Shown here: positions 17,523 to 26,865 of the stretch, piece after piece
Layout: each line of letters starts with the position of its first letter
Numbering within the stretch: position 1 is the first letter of the stretch
Origin: Flavobacterium sp.
GTDB lineage: Bacteria > Bacteroidota > Bacteroidia > Flavobacteriales > Flavobacteriaceae
Length of the DNA stretch: 64,000 bases
Assembly: GCA_016787805.1 (NCBI GenBank)
Contig: JAEUTY010000045.1
Span: forward strand, 48,036-112,035
Direction: 5' to 3'
Translations under genes and position numbers: made by a program
Notes under the pieces: model-generated
Database searches by the model: none
Seen by the model: only the letters and a program-made list of their open reading frames with translations
What the model was told of the DNA's origin: nothing

Positions 17523-18365
17523 CTAATTTAATGTTAGAGCTGGCCAATTTGAACCATCAGGTCTTGTTAAAGTTGTATCACCAAATTCACCGTAATCATT
17601 TTCCCAATGGAAAGACATTGAAGGACCACTGATTACTAAGTTTGATATTGTAAATACTTCACCGAATTGATCAGAACCTGAATAAGCTAAAGTTCCACAT
17701 GTATCTGTAAAAGAAACACCAGTAGCAATATTACCAGCGCCATACAAACCAATCCATCCACCAAAAGAAGCATCCGATAAACTGTAAACACCGCTAGCAG
17801 TTTGAGTAAATGTTACAGTTCCAGTTAAAGGACCTGCGGCGAACTCTCCTGTTGGAGCAGATACGTTAGTTGTGCTGTAATTATAAGTTCCAGCCAAATC
17901 AGAGTAACAATCTGTAATTACAAATGTTACGGTTGCAGAAGGAACGGAAGCGTTAGATGTGTTAATATTTCCAATTTTCAGGGTGAAGTTTTCATCACCT
18001 TCTTGTAAATCATCATTATGGATTGTAATTGTCCCGCTACCTGTAAGAGAGTATGCAGGAATAACAATATCATTATCAAATTCAAAATCATCTCCATCTG
18101 CAGTACCGCTTACTTGAATAACCGATATGTGGATGTCTTTTGATTGAGGTTTGTTAAGAGTAATGGTGTAAGAGAACGAATCCTCGTCCGCTTCTCTCAC
18201 ATTTTGACTAGTTGTTAATGGACTAGTTAGACTAATGGTTCCAACTACATCAGTAGCAACTTCAAGTGTACTGTCGCCAGTAAAATCATCTTTTTCACAA
18301 CTTGTTAAAAGCAATGCAGAAAAAAGAAGTGAAAGGCTTAACTTACTATTTAATATTTTTTTCAT
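17523..18365 (-). CDS. Lipoprotein with Calx-beta-like domain, SusCD operon
   Basis: 280 residues. The signal ends in the lipobox LLTSC (Cys at about residue 23), so it is a surface or periplasmic lipoprotein. Residues about 45-150 (SFSYTITLNKPQSKDIHISV, DGDDFEF, GSGTITIHNDDLQEGDENFTL) match the Calx-beta pattern, an Ig-like fold that often binds calcium. The C-terminal half is beta-rich and unassigned. It is fourth and last in the SusC-SusD operon, so it probably helps capture the transported ligand at the cell surface. Confidence 0.8.
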   Translation of the reverse strand: MKKILNSKLSLSLLFSALLLTSCEKDDFTGDSTLEVATDVVGTISLTSPLTTSQNVREADEDSFSYTITLNKPQSKDIHISVIQVSGTADGDDFEFDNDIVIPAYSLTGSGTITIHNDDLQEGDENFTLKIGNINTSNASVPSATVTFVITDCYSDLAGTYNYSTTNVSAPTGEFAAGPLTGTVTFTQTASGVYSLSDASFGGWIGLYGAGNIATGVSFTDTCGTLAYSGSDQFGEVFTISNLVISGPSMSFHWENDYGEFGDTTLTRPDGSNWPALTLN

Positions 18366-18383
18366 TTTAAATTTGAGATTAAA

Positions 18384-19307
18384 TTATTCAACAACTTTTT
18401 CTAAAACTTCGTAAAATTCTCTTGGGCCAGATCCAGTAGTATAGTAACCATAAGATCTGTAAATTCGGTCTTTACCCTCAACATCATCTCTAGTTACCGT
18501 ATTTTGCAAACCAGACCATCCACAGGCATTTACCATATCTAAAGGATTGTCTTCGCAGTTAATAACTCCAAATCCATTTAATAATTGAACTGAACCATTA
18601 TAAGAACCTGGTGTACGTACAACATCGTTTGAGTCAATAGTGAAATAGTGTGTGTTGGTTGAAGCTTCAAAAGGACCAGCAAAATCTAAAAATCTGTATG
18701 TAGTAGCGTTTACTGATTCAACAACACGAATTTGTCCAAGCCAAGTAATATCAGGACGATATACACCGATTCTCCAATATTCACCTTGAACCACTTTGTA
18801 TGTACCCGCAAAACGAGTTCCTACAGATACTTTAGTGGTTGCGGCATTAGCATGTACTTTGCCTTCAGAAGTTGTAGACACAAATTTTAAAGTCCAAAAA
18901 TCACCAATATTTAAACCAGCATCAGAGGATGGAAGTGGACTTCCATTTAAAGTCAATCCTGAAATTAATTCGTTGTAATTTACAGTAACATTAATATCCT
19001 GTGATTGTGGTGATTCAGGGATAGTAATTGTTTTTATAAACGCTTCATTAGAAGTGTCTCCAGCTACATTTGTGAAAGATTTGTAAACAGCAATCTGAGT
19101 TGTTTTAACAGCTCCTTGAAAAACATTTAAAGAAACATTATAGTTGAAAGTGTTTCCATTACCAACTACATAGGCTACTAGGCTAGATCTAACATCTACG
19201 AGACCACCAACTTCTGCATCGCCAGTCAATTCATCATTTTCCTTTTCACAAGAAAAAAGACTAAAAAGAACCGCAAGCGATAAAAAAAATAAATTAAATT
19301 TTTTCAT
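18384..19307 (-). CDS. SusCD-associated lipoprotein of unknown family
   Basis: 307 residues. The signal MKKFNLFFLSLAVLFSLFSC gives a lipobox with Cys20, followed by acidic residues, the usual export context for surface lipoproteins in Bacteroidota. The body is beta-rich, with a first domain (about 35-150) resembling Ig-like domains and a second with aromatic residues (GEYWRIGVYRPDITWLG). It lies between susD and the Calx-beta lipoprotein with gaps of 30 and 18 bp. It is likely an accessory surface ligand-binding protein; the ligand is unknown. Confidence 0.75.
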   Translation of the reverse strand: MKKFNLFFLSLAVLFSLFSCEKENDELTGDAEVGGLVDVRSSLVAYVVGNGNTFNYNVSLNVFQGAVKTTQIAVYKSFTNVAGDTSNEAFIKTITIPESPQSQDINVTVNYNELISGLTLNGSPLPSSDAGLNIGDFWTLKFVSTTSEGKVHANAATTKVSVGTRFAGTYKVVQGEYWRIGVYRPDITWLGQIRVVESVNATTYRFLDFAGPFEASTNTHYFTIDSNDVVRTPGSYNGSVQLLNGFGVINCEDNPLDMVNACGWSGLQNTVTRDDVEGKDRIYRSYGYYTTGSGPREFYEVLEKVVE

Positions 19308-19337
19308 TTTTATATTTTTAATTTTTTAATAAATCAA

Positions 19338-20759
19338 TTAGTTCATCCACCAAATTGGTGAAGTTAAATTATCACCACCTGTAAGTGTAGCAACTGCTGC
19401 TAAATAATTTTCTCTATTAAGAGAAATCGCTGTAGAGCTGTAATATAATCTAGATGGAATTGCCGACTCAGCAGCATTAATTACAGGGGAAAGAGTTGGT
19501 TTACGTGTTCTTCTCCATTCAGTCCATGCTTCAAATCCTTGACCAAATAAAGCAACCCAACTTTGTTCTGCAATTTTCACTCTTGCATCTGTTTGATTAG
19601 TGAAAGTAACGTTTGGTTGAGCAATAAAAGCTGCTGCTGCACCACCAATTCCATTAAATTCAAAACTTGAAGTAATTGCATTATTGTAGTAATTTAGAGC
19701 AGCACTAGTGCCACCAGAAATCAACCCTTCATTTGCGGCTTCGGCTAATAAGAATTGTACTTGCGAGTTTGATAAGATTACACCAGGTAGGGTTGGAGAT
19801 AAATAGAAGCTACCAAGAGATGAAAAGCCATCATAATTTCCTGGGTTTTCTTCACCTGGGTTGTTGCCAACATAAAGACCAGCATCATTTGTGCTTGCGT
19901 AAACGGGAAGTCTAGCATCATTTAAACCACTCATTTTATTCACTAAAACTGAACTAAGTTTGTATTCTTCTCTTACACCATATACAATAGTTTCATAAAT
20001 AGGATTTGCATCTGGTTGTGCAGGTAAATAAGCTAACTGAGCGCTATCACTATTTGATGACATTAAGTGACCAGCATTAACCAAAGCTTGAACTTCAGCT
20101 CCAACGTTTCTCTTTCCAGAAATTCTCATCAAAGCTTTTAATTTTAATGAGTTAGCTAATTTTCTCCATTTAGAAGTGTTCCCACCATAAATTAAATCAG
20201 AAGTAGAAGGGACAGATCCTGAACCATTAGCAAGTAATGCGTCAGCTTGAGTTAACATACCAAGGATACCATCATAAACTACTTCTTGACTATCATATCT
20301 TGGTTTTGTCAAACCTGGAATGAATACTTCGTTGTAAGGAACTGGACCGTATAAGTCAGTTAAAATTTGAAAAGCATTTGCTTGAAGAACAAGAGAGATA
20401 CCTTTCAAATTGTCATTTCCTTCAGAGTCAGCTAAAGAATACATTGATTTTGCATCAGATATTACAGCTGTGTAAAGATTGGTCCAAATTGCATCAATTG
20501 CTGCTCTTCGAGGGATATATCTTTCTTCATCATTATACTGAACTTTTGAAACATGTTGTGACCAGCACATTCCCATGTCTCCACCTTGTTGCATACCATA
20601 AATAGTGTTTTGATTAACTCTTATGATATTTCCTAGAAGTAAATGAGCAGGAACAGCTGTAGGCTGATTGGGATCTTTATTTACTTCCTCGAAGTTATTA
20701 TCACAGCTAACTGCAAAAAGTGAAAGCACGGTGATAAATAATATTGATATTTTTTTCAT
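19338..20759 (-). CDS. SusD/RagB-like surface lipoprotein
   Basis: 473 residues. The signal has a lipobox (LFAVSC), and the mature part shows the SusD-like layout: an EVNKDPNQPT start, helical TPR-like segments (AIDAIWTNLYTAVISDAKSM) and a KWRKLANSLKLKALMRIS stretch typical of the SusD-like_2 group. It forms the lid of the TonB-dependent SusC channel at the cell surface. It is 11 bp downstream of susC. No glycoside hydrolase is linked, so a glycan substrate cannot be assumed; peptides are as likely. Confidence 0.92.
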   Translation of the reverse strand: MKKISILFITVLSLFAVSCDNNFEEVNKDPNQPTAVPAHLLLGNIIRVNQNTIYGMQQGGDMGMCWSQHVSKVQYNDEERYIPRRAAIDAIWTNLYTAVISDAKSMYSLADSEGNDNLKGISLVLQANAFQILTDLYGPVPYNEVFIPGLTKPRYDSQEVVYDGILGMLTQADALLANGSGSVPSTSDLIYGGNTSKWRKLANSLKLKALMRISGKRNVGAEVQALVNAGHLMSSNSDSAQLAYLPAQPDANPIYETIVYGVREEYKLSSVLVNKMSGLNDARLPVYASTNDAGLYVGNNPGEENPGNYDGFSSLGSFYLSPTLPGVILSNSQVQFLLAEAANEGLISGGTSAALNYYNNAITSSFEFNGIGGAAAAFIAQPNVTFTNQTDARVKIAEQSWVALFGQGFEAWTEWRRTRKPTLSPVINAAESAIPSRLYYSSTAISLNRENYLAAVATLTGGDNLTSPIWWMN

Positions 20760-20770
20760 TTTTTAAAGTA

Positions 20771-23700
20771 TTAAAATTTAACATTTAAATTAAAACCATA
20801 CGATCTTGCAGATGGAATCTGACCAAATTCTTGACCTAATTCAGCATTTGAACTACTAAATCCAGTTTCTGGATCAATATGAGGTGCTTTTTTATACAAT
20901 ATAGCTAAATTTCTTGATACTATAGAAAACTTTAACTCATCAATAAAACTTCCGTTTAACCATTTTTTTGGGAAAGTATATCCTAAAGAAACTTGTCTTA
21001 ATTTCACATAAGTAGCATCAAAAATAGCACTTTCTTCGATTGTATTTCCGTATGAAGCTTGATTGAACTCTTTGGCACTCACAACAACATTGTTTTGTAC
21101 ATAACCTCCAGCTCCATCAGACATTACACCATTTCCTACTACACCAGTTTCTCTACCAATTAAAGTTTCTTCTAATGTTCCAGCATATCTACCCCAAGCA
21201 TAAGTCATTGAGTGAACATCTCCACCCACTTTAGCATCAATTAAAGTGCTTAAATCAAAAGATTTGTATTTCACTGTAAAATTAGCACCACCAGTCCAAT
21301 CTGGAGTAATGTTGCCTAATACTTTTTTAGTTGTTTCAATTACAGGTAATCCATTCTCGTAAATTACATTTCCGCTATCATCTCTTGCAAAACCTCTTCC
21401 AACTAAAGCGCCATAGGCTTCGCCTTCACGAGCTTCTAAAGTTACACCCCATTGACCACCTAAAACGTAAGTATCTAAGTCACCTAAATCAGTAACTTTG
21501 TTTTGGTTTTTAGCAAAGTTTAAATCGATATCAAAGCTAAAGTTTTCAGTTTTAATTGGTGTAATTCCAAGTTGTAATTCAACTCCTTTGTTTTGCATTT
21601 CAGCAACATTCTCCCAAGAACTAGTATAACCAGATTCTTCAGGGATTTGAATAGGAACAATTAAGTCTTTACTTGTTTTGGTGTAGTAAGTACCCGAAAA
21701 ACGCAGTCTGTTTTTAAAAGCATTAATATCTAAACCAAATTCAGTTCCAATTACACTTTCTGGTTTGATGTTTGGGTTGAATTGAGTTGCAGGAGTTGAC
21801 GCTTGATTACCCCATCCATTATTTACTAAAGTATAGGTTGGGTTAATAAGATATGCTCCTAATGCTCCAATACCACCCACTTTAGACCAACCTCCTCTTG
21901 CTTTAATGTAGTTCACTTTCGAATCTTTTGTTCCGAATAGTTCAGAAAGCACAATAGAACCAGTGACTGAAGGATAGAAGAATGAATTATTTGCTTTAGC
22001 AAACACACTCGCCCAGTCATTTCTTCCTGAGAAGTCTACAAAAATTACATCTTTATAGGAAACTTGTCCAAATCCAAAAACAGAACCAATTCTGATTTCG
22101 TTGTAGTTATTTCCGAAAATTGGAGTAGTACCTGTTTTAATGTTAGATAGTGAGTATAGTCCTGGTAGCTCTAAAGCATTTGCTAGACCCCAATTTTGAG
22201 TACGAATTCTTTTCATTTGGTTTCCACCAAAATTCAATGATAAATTAAAGTCTTTAAATAATTGTTTTTTATAACTTAAAATATACTCTGAATTAATTTC
22301 ATTATGTCTCAATGAGTTTTCACCATAAGATCCGTCTGGTGCTGCATTAGAACCAATAGATTGTCTACCAGTAGTTAACTGAGAGTAATGGTCTAATGAA
22401 ACTTTAGCTGTTACGGATAAATCTTTAAAAATTTGATAACCTAAATTAACAGAACCTGTCAAACGATCCCTGTTATAGGTGTTTCGATTGGTTTCCAAAA
22501 CCCAATATGGATTGTTTTGAAAGTTTGTATTCCAGCTTATAGGAGTTCCAGCAGAAGGAGTGCTAGGATCAGCTAAAGGTAAATTTCTCCAATCTTTTAA
22601 GTCTTTGAAGTTCACATTTCTCGCAGACCAAATGAATTGTTGTGCAGCGTTTTCGCTGTTATAACCTACAGTTGGTAAATTAGTACTTTTGTCATTAAAG
22701 AAAATTAATGAGGCACCAGCTGTAAGCTTTTTGCCAATTTTCATGTTTCCATTTAAACCAACATTAAACTTCTTGAAGTTAGTAAATGGCATCATACCTC
22801 TTTCGTCACTGTTACCAACTGATAGTCTTACGTTAGCATCTTCAGTTCCTGTTGAAAACGAAATGTTGTTTGAAATGTTTATAGCAGTTTCGTAAAAATC
22901 TTTAACATTGTCTGGATGCGACACCCATGGAAGCGGAGCGCCACCCACTTTAAAGGAATCCCATTGAACGAATTCTAAGCCTTTATCTAAGGCAGGACCC
23001 CAACTTTCGTCTACACCATCATTGTAGCCACCACCAGCTCCATCAACAAATTCAAAATATTCTGAAGTGGCTCCTTGTCCGTATGAATTTTGAAAATCAG
23101 GAAGCACTAATGGATCAGAAAAAGTAACATTAGTATTAAGCGTTACTGTACCTTTTGATTTTCCTTTTTTACCAGATTTAGTTGTAATAATAACAACACC
23201 ATTACTAGCTCTTAATCCATAAAGAGCAGCAGCGTTAGGGCCTTTAAGTACTGTAACGCTCTCGATGTCATCAGGGCTAATACTTGCAACACCGTTAGGA
23301 AGATCTCTTCCTCCACCAGAACCAGCAGCAGAGTTTCCAGCTCCATTATATCCTCTGTCGTTGGAGGATGAGTTATCAAATGGAATGCCATCAACTATAA
23401 ATAAAGCTTCATTGTTTCCTGTAATAGATGAATTACCTCTTAATACAATTCTAGATGAAGCTCCTACAGCACCTGAGCTATTAGTTACCTGAACCCCAGA
23501 AACTTTACCGCTTAATGAGTTAACTAAGTTAGACTCTCTTGCTTCACTAAGCGAATTCCCTTTGAGACTTTGTGCAGCATAACCTATTGCTTTTTCTGAC
23601 TTTTTAACCCCTAATGCTGTTACTACAACACCTTCCAATTCAATCGAACCATCTTGTAGTTTGACATTAACTTTTGTGTTTTTAGCTGAAACTTCTTGAG

Positions 23701-23938
23701 TTTTCATACCTAAAAAACTAAAAACTAGGGTTTGGTTTTCAGATGCCTTGATAGCATATTTACCATCAATGTCAGTTTGAACACCTGTTTTGCTGCCTTT
23801 AACAACGACGTTTACCCCAGGCAAAGGTAAACCAGAATTGTCGGAAACTACTCCAGTTACAACCCTGTCTTGTGCAAATGAGATTTGCACAAAAAACACC
23901 ATAATAAGTGTTAGAAATAAATTAAACTTTGTTTTCAT
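20771..23938 (-). CDS. SusC/RagA-like TonB-dependent outer-membrane transporter
   Basis: 1055 residues. Signal peptide, then a carboxypeptidase-regulatory-like domain (about 25-105, VVTGVVSDNSGLPLPGVNVVV), plug domain with SGKVSGVQV and VLRGNSSITGNNEALFIVDGIPFDN, and a large beta-barrel ending in an aromatic residue (NLNVKF). It imports the ligand captured by SusD using TonB energy. It is first in a four-gene minus-strand operon. No adjacent anti-sigma factor, ECF sigma factor or hybrid sensor is present, so local regulation is not evident. Confidence 0.95.
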   Translation of the reverse strand: MKTKFNLFLTLIMVFFVQISFAQDRVVTGVVSDNSGLPLPGVNVVVKGSKTGVQTDIDGKYAIKASENQTLVFSFLGMKTQEVSAKNTKVNVKLQDGSIELEGVVVTALGVKKSEKAIGYAAQSLKGNSLSEARESNLVNSLSGKVSGVQVTNSSGAVGASSRIVLRGNSSITGNNEALFIVDGIPFDNSSSNDRGYNGAGNSAAGSGGGRDLPNGVASISPDDIESVTVLKGPNAAALYGLRASNGVVIITTKSGKKGKSKGTVTLNTNVTFSDPLVLPDFQNSYGQGATSEYFEFVDGAGGGYNDGVDESWGPALDKGLEFVQWDSFKVGGAPLPWVSHPDNVKDFYETAINISNNISFSTGTEDANVRLSVGNSDERGMMPFTNFKKFNVGLNGNMKIGKKLTAGASLIFFNDKSTNLPTVGYNSENAAQQFIWSARNVNFKDLKDWRNLPLADPSTPSAGTPISWNTNFQNNPYWVLETNRNTYNRDRLTGSVNLGYQIFKDLSVTAKVSLDHYSQLTTGRQSIGSNAAPDGSYGENSLRHNEINSEYILSYKKQLFKDFNLSLNFGGNQMKRIRTQNWGLANALELPGLYSLSNIKTGTTPIFGNNYNEIRIGSVFGFGQVSYKDVIFVDFSGRNDWASVFAKANNSFFYPSVTGSIVLSELFGTKDSKVNYIKARGGWSKVGGIGALGAYLINPTYTLVNNGWGNQASTPATQFNPNIKPESVIGTEFGLDINAFKNRLRFSGTYYTKTSKDLIVPIQIPEESGYTSSWENVAEMQNKGVELQLGITPIKTENFSFDIDLNFAKNQNKVTDLGDLDTYVLGGQWGVTLEAREGEAYGALVGRGFARDDSGNVIYENGLPVIETTKKVLGNITPDWTGGANFTVKYKSFDLSTLIDAKVGGDVHSMTYAWGRYAGTLEETLIGRETGVVGNGVMSDGAGGYVQNNVVVSAKEFNQASYGNTIEESAIFDATYVKLRQVSLGYTFPKKWLNGSFIDELKFSIVSRNLAILYKKAPHIDPETGFSSSNAELGQEFGQIPSARSYGFNLNVKF

Positions 23939-24033
23939 TATTTTTTGGTTTGAATTAGTTACAACAAAAATCTTAAAAAAATCTTAATTAAACAACGATA
24001 ATTCATAAAAATAATAAAATTAACACTTATTGA

Positions 24034-25680
24034 TTAAAAATAACTTTTAAGACTGATGTGTATTATTGAGTTGGATGCTTTTATAATTTGCTTATTGTCA
24101 ATACTATTAGCGTAAATTAAATTGAGTATTCCGCCTTTGTTAGCTAACCCAAACCCAAGGCCAAAACCTAACGGTCGATTGCTTGTATTGGTGGTTTTAT
24201 CTCTGTAATAACCATAATCTAGTATTGAATGCATGTAAAAATTAGGTGAAAATTTATAACGGTACTCCGTAAAGAATAAGTTTACTTGATTGGCTTGTAG
24301 GCTATTTTCTCTAAAACCTCTAATCGATTTAATGCCTCCAAATCGATAAAGCTCGTTAGTCAAATAGTTGTTGCTAAGCAAAATATAGTTCTGTAATGAA
24401 ACAAACAAACTATTTTTTTGATTCAGTTTGATGATGTGGTTCATATTTAATTGTCCAAAAAACTGCGAATCTGAACTTGTTTTTGCGTTGCGTTTCCCGG
24501 TGCCAATGGATGCAAATAGGTTCGTTTTTTCTGGAAAAAGAAAATCGTCTTGTTGATGTACATAGTAAAAACTACTAGTGTAAAAATGGTTTTTAAAATC
24601 ATTTAGCAATACCGTATTGGTATTTTTGATGTCGCTCGATTCAGTGCTTTGATAACCAAAGTATATTTTGCTTTTGTTGGATAAATAGTAAGCTAAGTCA
24701 ATATTCGTTTTCGAGTTTTGAAAGGTGCTGTCTTGCTTGAAAATATTCAGTTGTAGTTTTAGCCCAATCGGACTTTTAAAAACATAAGGCAATTCTACAC
24801 CAAGATTAAAGTTGGTTTGTTGTTTACCGTCGCTTTTCCATTTAAGTGAAAAAATGTCACCCGAATTCAAAATGTTATTCAAGTTTACGTCAATATAGCC
24901 GTTAAAAATTAGTTTGTTATCGGAATTACTGAATCCCAAAAAACCATCAAAAAAGTTGTTTTTCTTTTTTTCAATAAAAACATACACTTTGGTTGAGTCT
25001 GTGCTAAATAAAATTTCAGGGTATTTCAATTGCTTTACAAATAGAATGTTGTTAAAGTCTTTATTGATTTTCTCTAAACTTTCTTGGTTAAAGGTGTTGT
25101 TTTTGTATTTTTTAATGATATTCTTTTTGAATCCCTTTGGAAATTTATCATAGCCATTTATCACGATGTCATTGACGACTCTTTTTTTGTCGAGTTCAAT
25201 AAATAAATCTGCAATTAAATAGTTGTTTTTTTTTGTAATGTTCTTCAGTTGTACTTTAGATATAGAAAATCCTTTACTTTCGATTTTCTTAGAAAGATTT
25301 ATTAAATAGGTTTCGCTTTCGGTTAAATGCATCTTTAAAGTGTCTGATTTGGTATCCAAAATTGTTTTCCATTTTTCACCTATATATATATGTATAAAAT
25401 CTGTACGGTTTTTTAAGTCAAATCGATAGCTAAAGGTTGAGTCATTAATTTTAGAATTAGTTATAATCTGACTTTCTAAATATCCTTTTTTTTGAAGTTG
25501 TTCTGCTAAATGATTTACTTCATCCACAAGTAAATCTTCTTTAGTAAACTTTTGCTGATAGCCGATAGAATCAATCGTCATTGTCTCGTTTTCCTGTGAA
25601 CCAACTACAGTCAAATAATAACTTTGACCAAAACCTGTCAAGCAATACAGCAAAATAAGTAAGACAAAAAGTTTTTTCAT
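24034..25680 (-). CDS. POTRA/Omp85-like outer-membrane beta-barrel protein
   Basis: 548 residues with a signal peptide (MKKLFVLLILLYCLTGFGQS). Residues about 25-230 contain POTRA-like repeats (VNHLAEQLQKKGYLESQI; NDIVINGYDKFPKGFKKNIIK). The rest is a barrel with alternating aromatic strands and the Omp85/surface-antigen end pattern RFGGIKSIRGFRENSLQA, which corresponds to the RGF motif, ending in SYF. It is shorter than BamA and single-copy here, so a TamA/ShlB-like translocation or assembly role is possible but unproven. It is transcribed divergently from the ribosomal operon. Confidence 0.82.
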   Translation of the reverse strand: MKKLFVLLILLYCLTGFGQSYYLTVVGSQENETMTIDSIGYQQKFTKEDLLVDEVNHLAEQLQKKGYLESQIITNSKINDSTFSYRFDLKNRTDFIHIYIGEKWKTILDTKSDTLKMHLTESETYLINLSKKIESKGFSISKVQLKNITKKNNYLIADLFIELDKKRVVNDIVINGYDKFPKGFKKNIIKKYKNNTFNQESLEKINKDFNNILFVKQLKYPEILFSTDSTKVYVFIEKKKNNFFDGFLGFSNSDNKLIFNGYIDVNLNNILNSGDIFSLKWKSDGKQQTNFNLGVELPYVFKSPIGLKLQLNIFKQDSTFQNSKTNIDLAYYLSNKSKIYFGYQSTESSDIKNTNTVLLNDFKNHFYTSSFYYVHQQDDFLFPEKTNLFASIGTGKRNAKTSSDSQFFGQLNMNHIIKLNQKNSLFVSLQNYILLSNNYLTNELYRFGGIKSIRGFRENSLQANQVNLFFTEYRYKFSPNFYMHSILDYGYYRDKTTNTSNRPLGFGLGFGLANKGGILNLIYANSIDNKQIIKASNSIIHISLKSYF

Positions 25681-25687
25681 TTTTAGA

Positions 25688-25776
25688 AGCGAATGGCTCG
25701 GGCTTTATTTGTAATCCATGTTCCCGCTATACGCATCTCGTCTTTTGAGACGAGATTTGCTGCTATCGGGGCTAAA
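25688..25776 (+). repeat. Variable-stem intergenic repeat, copy B (forward)
   Basis: AGCGAATGGCTCGGGCTTT, GTAATCCATGTTCCCGCT, then a perfect 9-bp stem ATCTCGTCT-TTTG-AGACGAGAT, then TTGCTGCTATCGGGGCTA. The flanks match copy A almost base for base, while the stem is unrelated. It sits between the divergent outer-membrane-protein and rpsL genes, upstream of the ribosomal promoter. Confidence 0.85.
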
Positions 25777-25908
25777 GGATAATTCATTTTTGTGTTTGTT
25801 GGGTTGTAAAAATAACGTAAATATTGACAGTTTAATATATTTTTTGGGTAGTTCAGAAATCATATTGAAAATTAATTAATTATGATTTTTTTTATTGAAA
25901 ATAATTAC

Positions 25909-25916
25909 TACATTTG
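25909..25916 (+). promoter_or_regulatory. -7 box (TACATTTG) of the ribosomal superoperon
   Basis: An exact TAnnTTTG match 53 bp before rpsL and downstream of an A/T-rich tract. The -33 region has no clear TTTG. This is the only promoter-like site found ahead of rpsL. Confidence 0.6.
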
Positions 25917-25969
25917 CAACCCCGAAAAAAGCGGGATTTTAATAAATAAAGAAATTTTAGTATTTAATT

Positions 25970-26353
25970 ATGCCAACAATTCAACAATTAGTAAGAACAG
26001 GAAGAACTCAGATCACTAAGAAGAGTAAATCGGTTGCTTTAGATTCTTGTCCTCAAAGAAGAGGTGTTTGTACGCGTGTTTACACTACTACTCCAAAAAA
26101 ACCAAACTCTGCAATGCGTAAAGTAGCGCGTGTACGTTTGACTAATGGAAATGAAGTGAATGCATACATACCAGGAGAAGGGCACAATCTACAAGAGCAC
26201 TCGATAGTATTAGTGAGAGGCGGAAGGGTAAAAGATTTACCAGGAGTTAGATACCACATTGTGCGTGGTGCGCTTGATACATCAGGTGTAGCAGGAAGAA
26301 CACAACGTAGATCTAAATATGGTGCAAAACGCCCAAAAGAAGCTAAAAAGTAA
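25970..26353 (+). CDS. rpsL: 30S ribosomal protein S12 (uS12)
   Basis: 127 residues, decoding-centre protein and first gene of the superoperon. The [10 protein letters not shown] loop includes Lys43, and Lys88 is in GGRVKDLPG. Both are the wild-type residues whose substitution gives streptomycin resistance in other bacteria, so no resistance allele is seen. The start follows an A/T-rich leader with no Shine-Dalgarno sequence. rpsG follows after 25 bp. Confidence 0.98.
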
Positions 26354-26378
26354 TTTTTAAAACTTTTAAAGAAAAGAC

Positions 26379-26855
26379 ATGAGAAAAAGACAGGCCAAAA
26401 AAAGACCTCTTTTACCAGATCCAAAGTTTAACGATCAGTTAGTGACGCGTTTTGTAAACAACTTAATGTGGGATGGTAAAAAATCTACTGCATTCAAAGT
26501 ATTTTATGATGCTTTAGAGATTGTAGAAACAAAAAAGAACAATGATGAGAAATCGTCATTAGAAGTATGGAAAGATGCTTTAACCAATGTTATGCCTCAC
26601 GTGGAAGTGCGTAGTCGTAGAGTAGGTGGAGCTACCTTTCAAATTCCAATGCAAATTCGTCCAGATAGAAAAATTTCTATGGCTATGAAATGGATGATTC
26701 TATATGCAAGAAGAAGAAACGAAAAATCAATGGCTTCTAAACTAGCAGGTGAAATTTTAGCAGCAGCTAAAGAAGAAGGTGCGGCAGTTAAGAAAAGAAT
26801 GGATACTCACAAAATGGCAGATGCTAACAAAGCATTCTCTCACTTTAGATTTTAA
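26379..26855 (+). CDS. rpsG: 30S ribosomal protein S7 (uS7)
   Basis: 158 residues, binds the 3' major domain of 16S rRNA and organises the 30S head. The N-terminus [17 protein letters not shown] and the ARRRNEKSM and AFSHFRF C-terminal patterns are typical. It lies between rpsL and fusA in the str cluster with gaps of 25 and 10 bp. Length is normal. Confidence 0.98.
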   Translation: MRKRQAKKRPLLPDPKFNDQLVTRFVNNLMWDGKKSTAFKVFYDALEIVETKKNNDEKSSLEVWKDALTNVMPHVEVRSRRVGGATFQIPMQIRPDRKISMAMKWMILYARRRNEKSMASKLAGEILAAAKEEGAAVKKRMDTHKMADANKAFSHFRF

Positions 26856-26865
26856 TTCATAAGAA

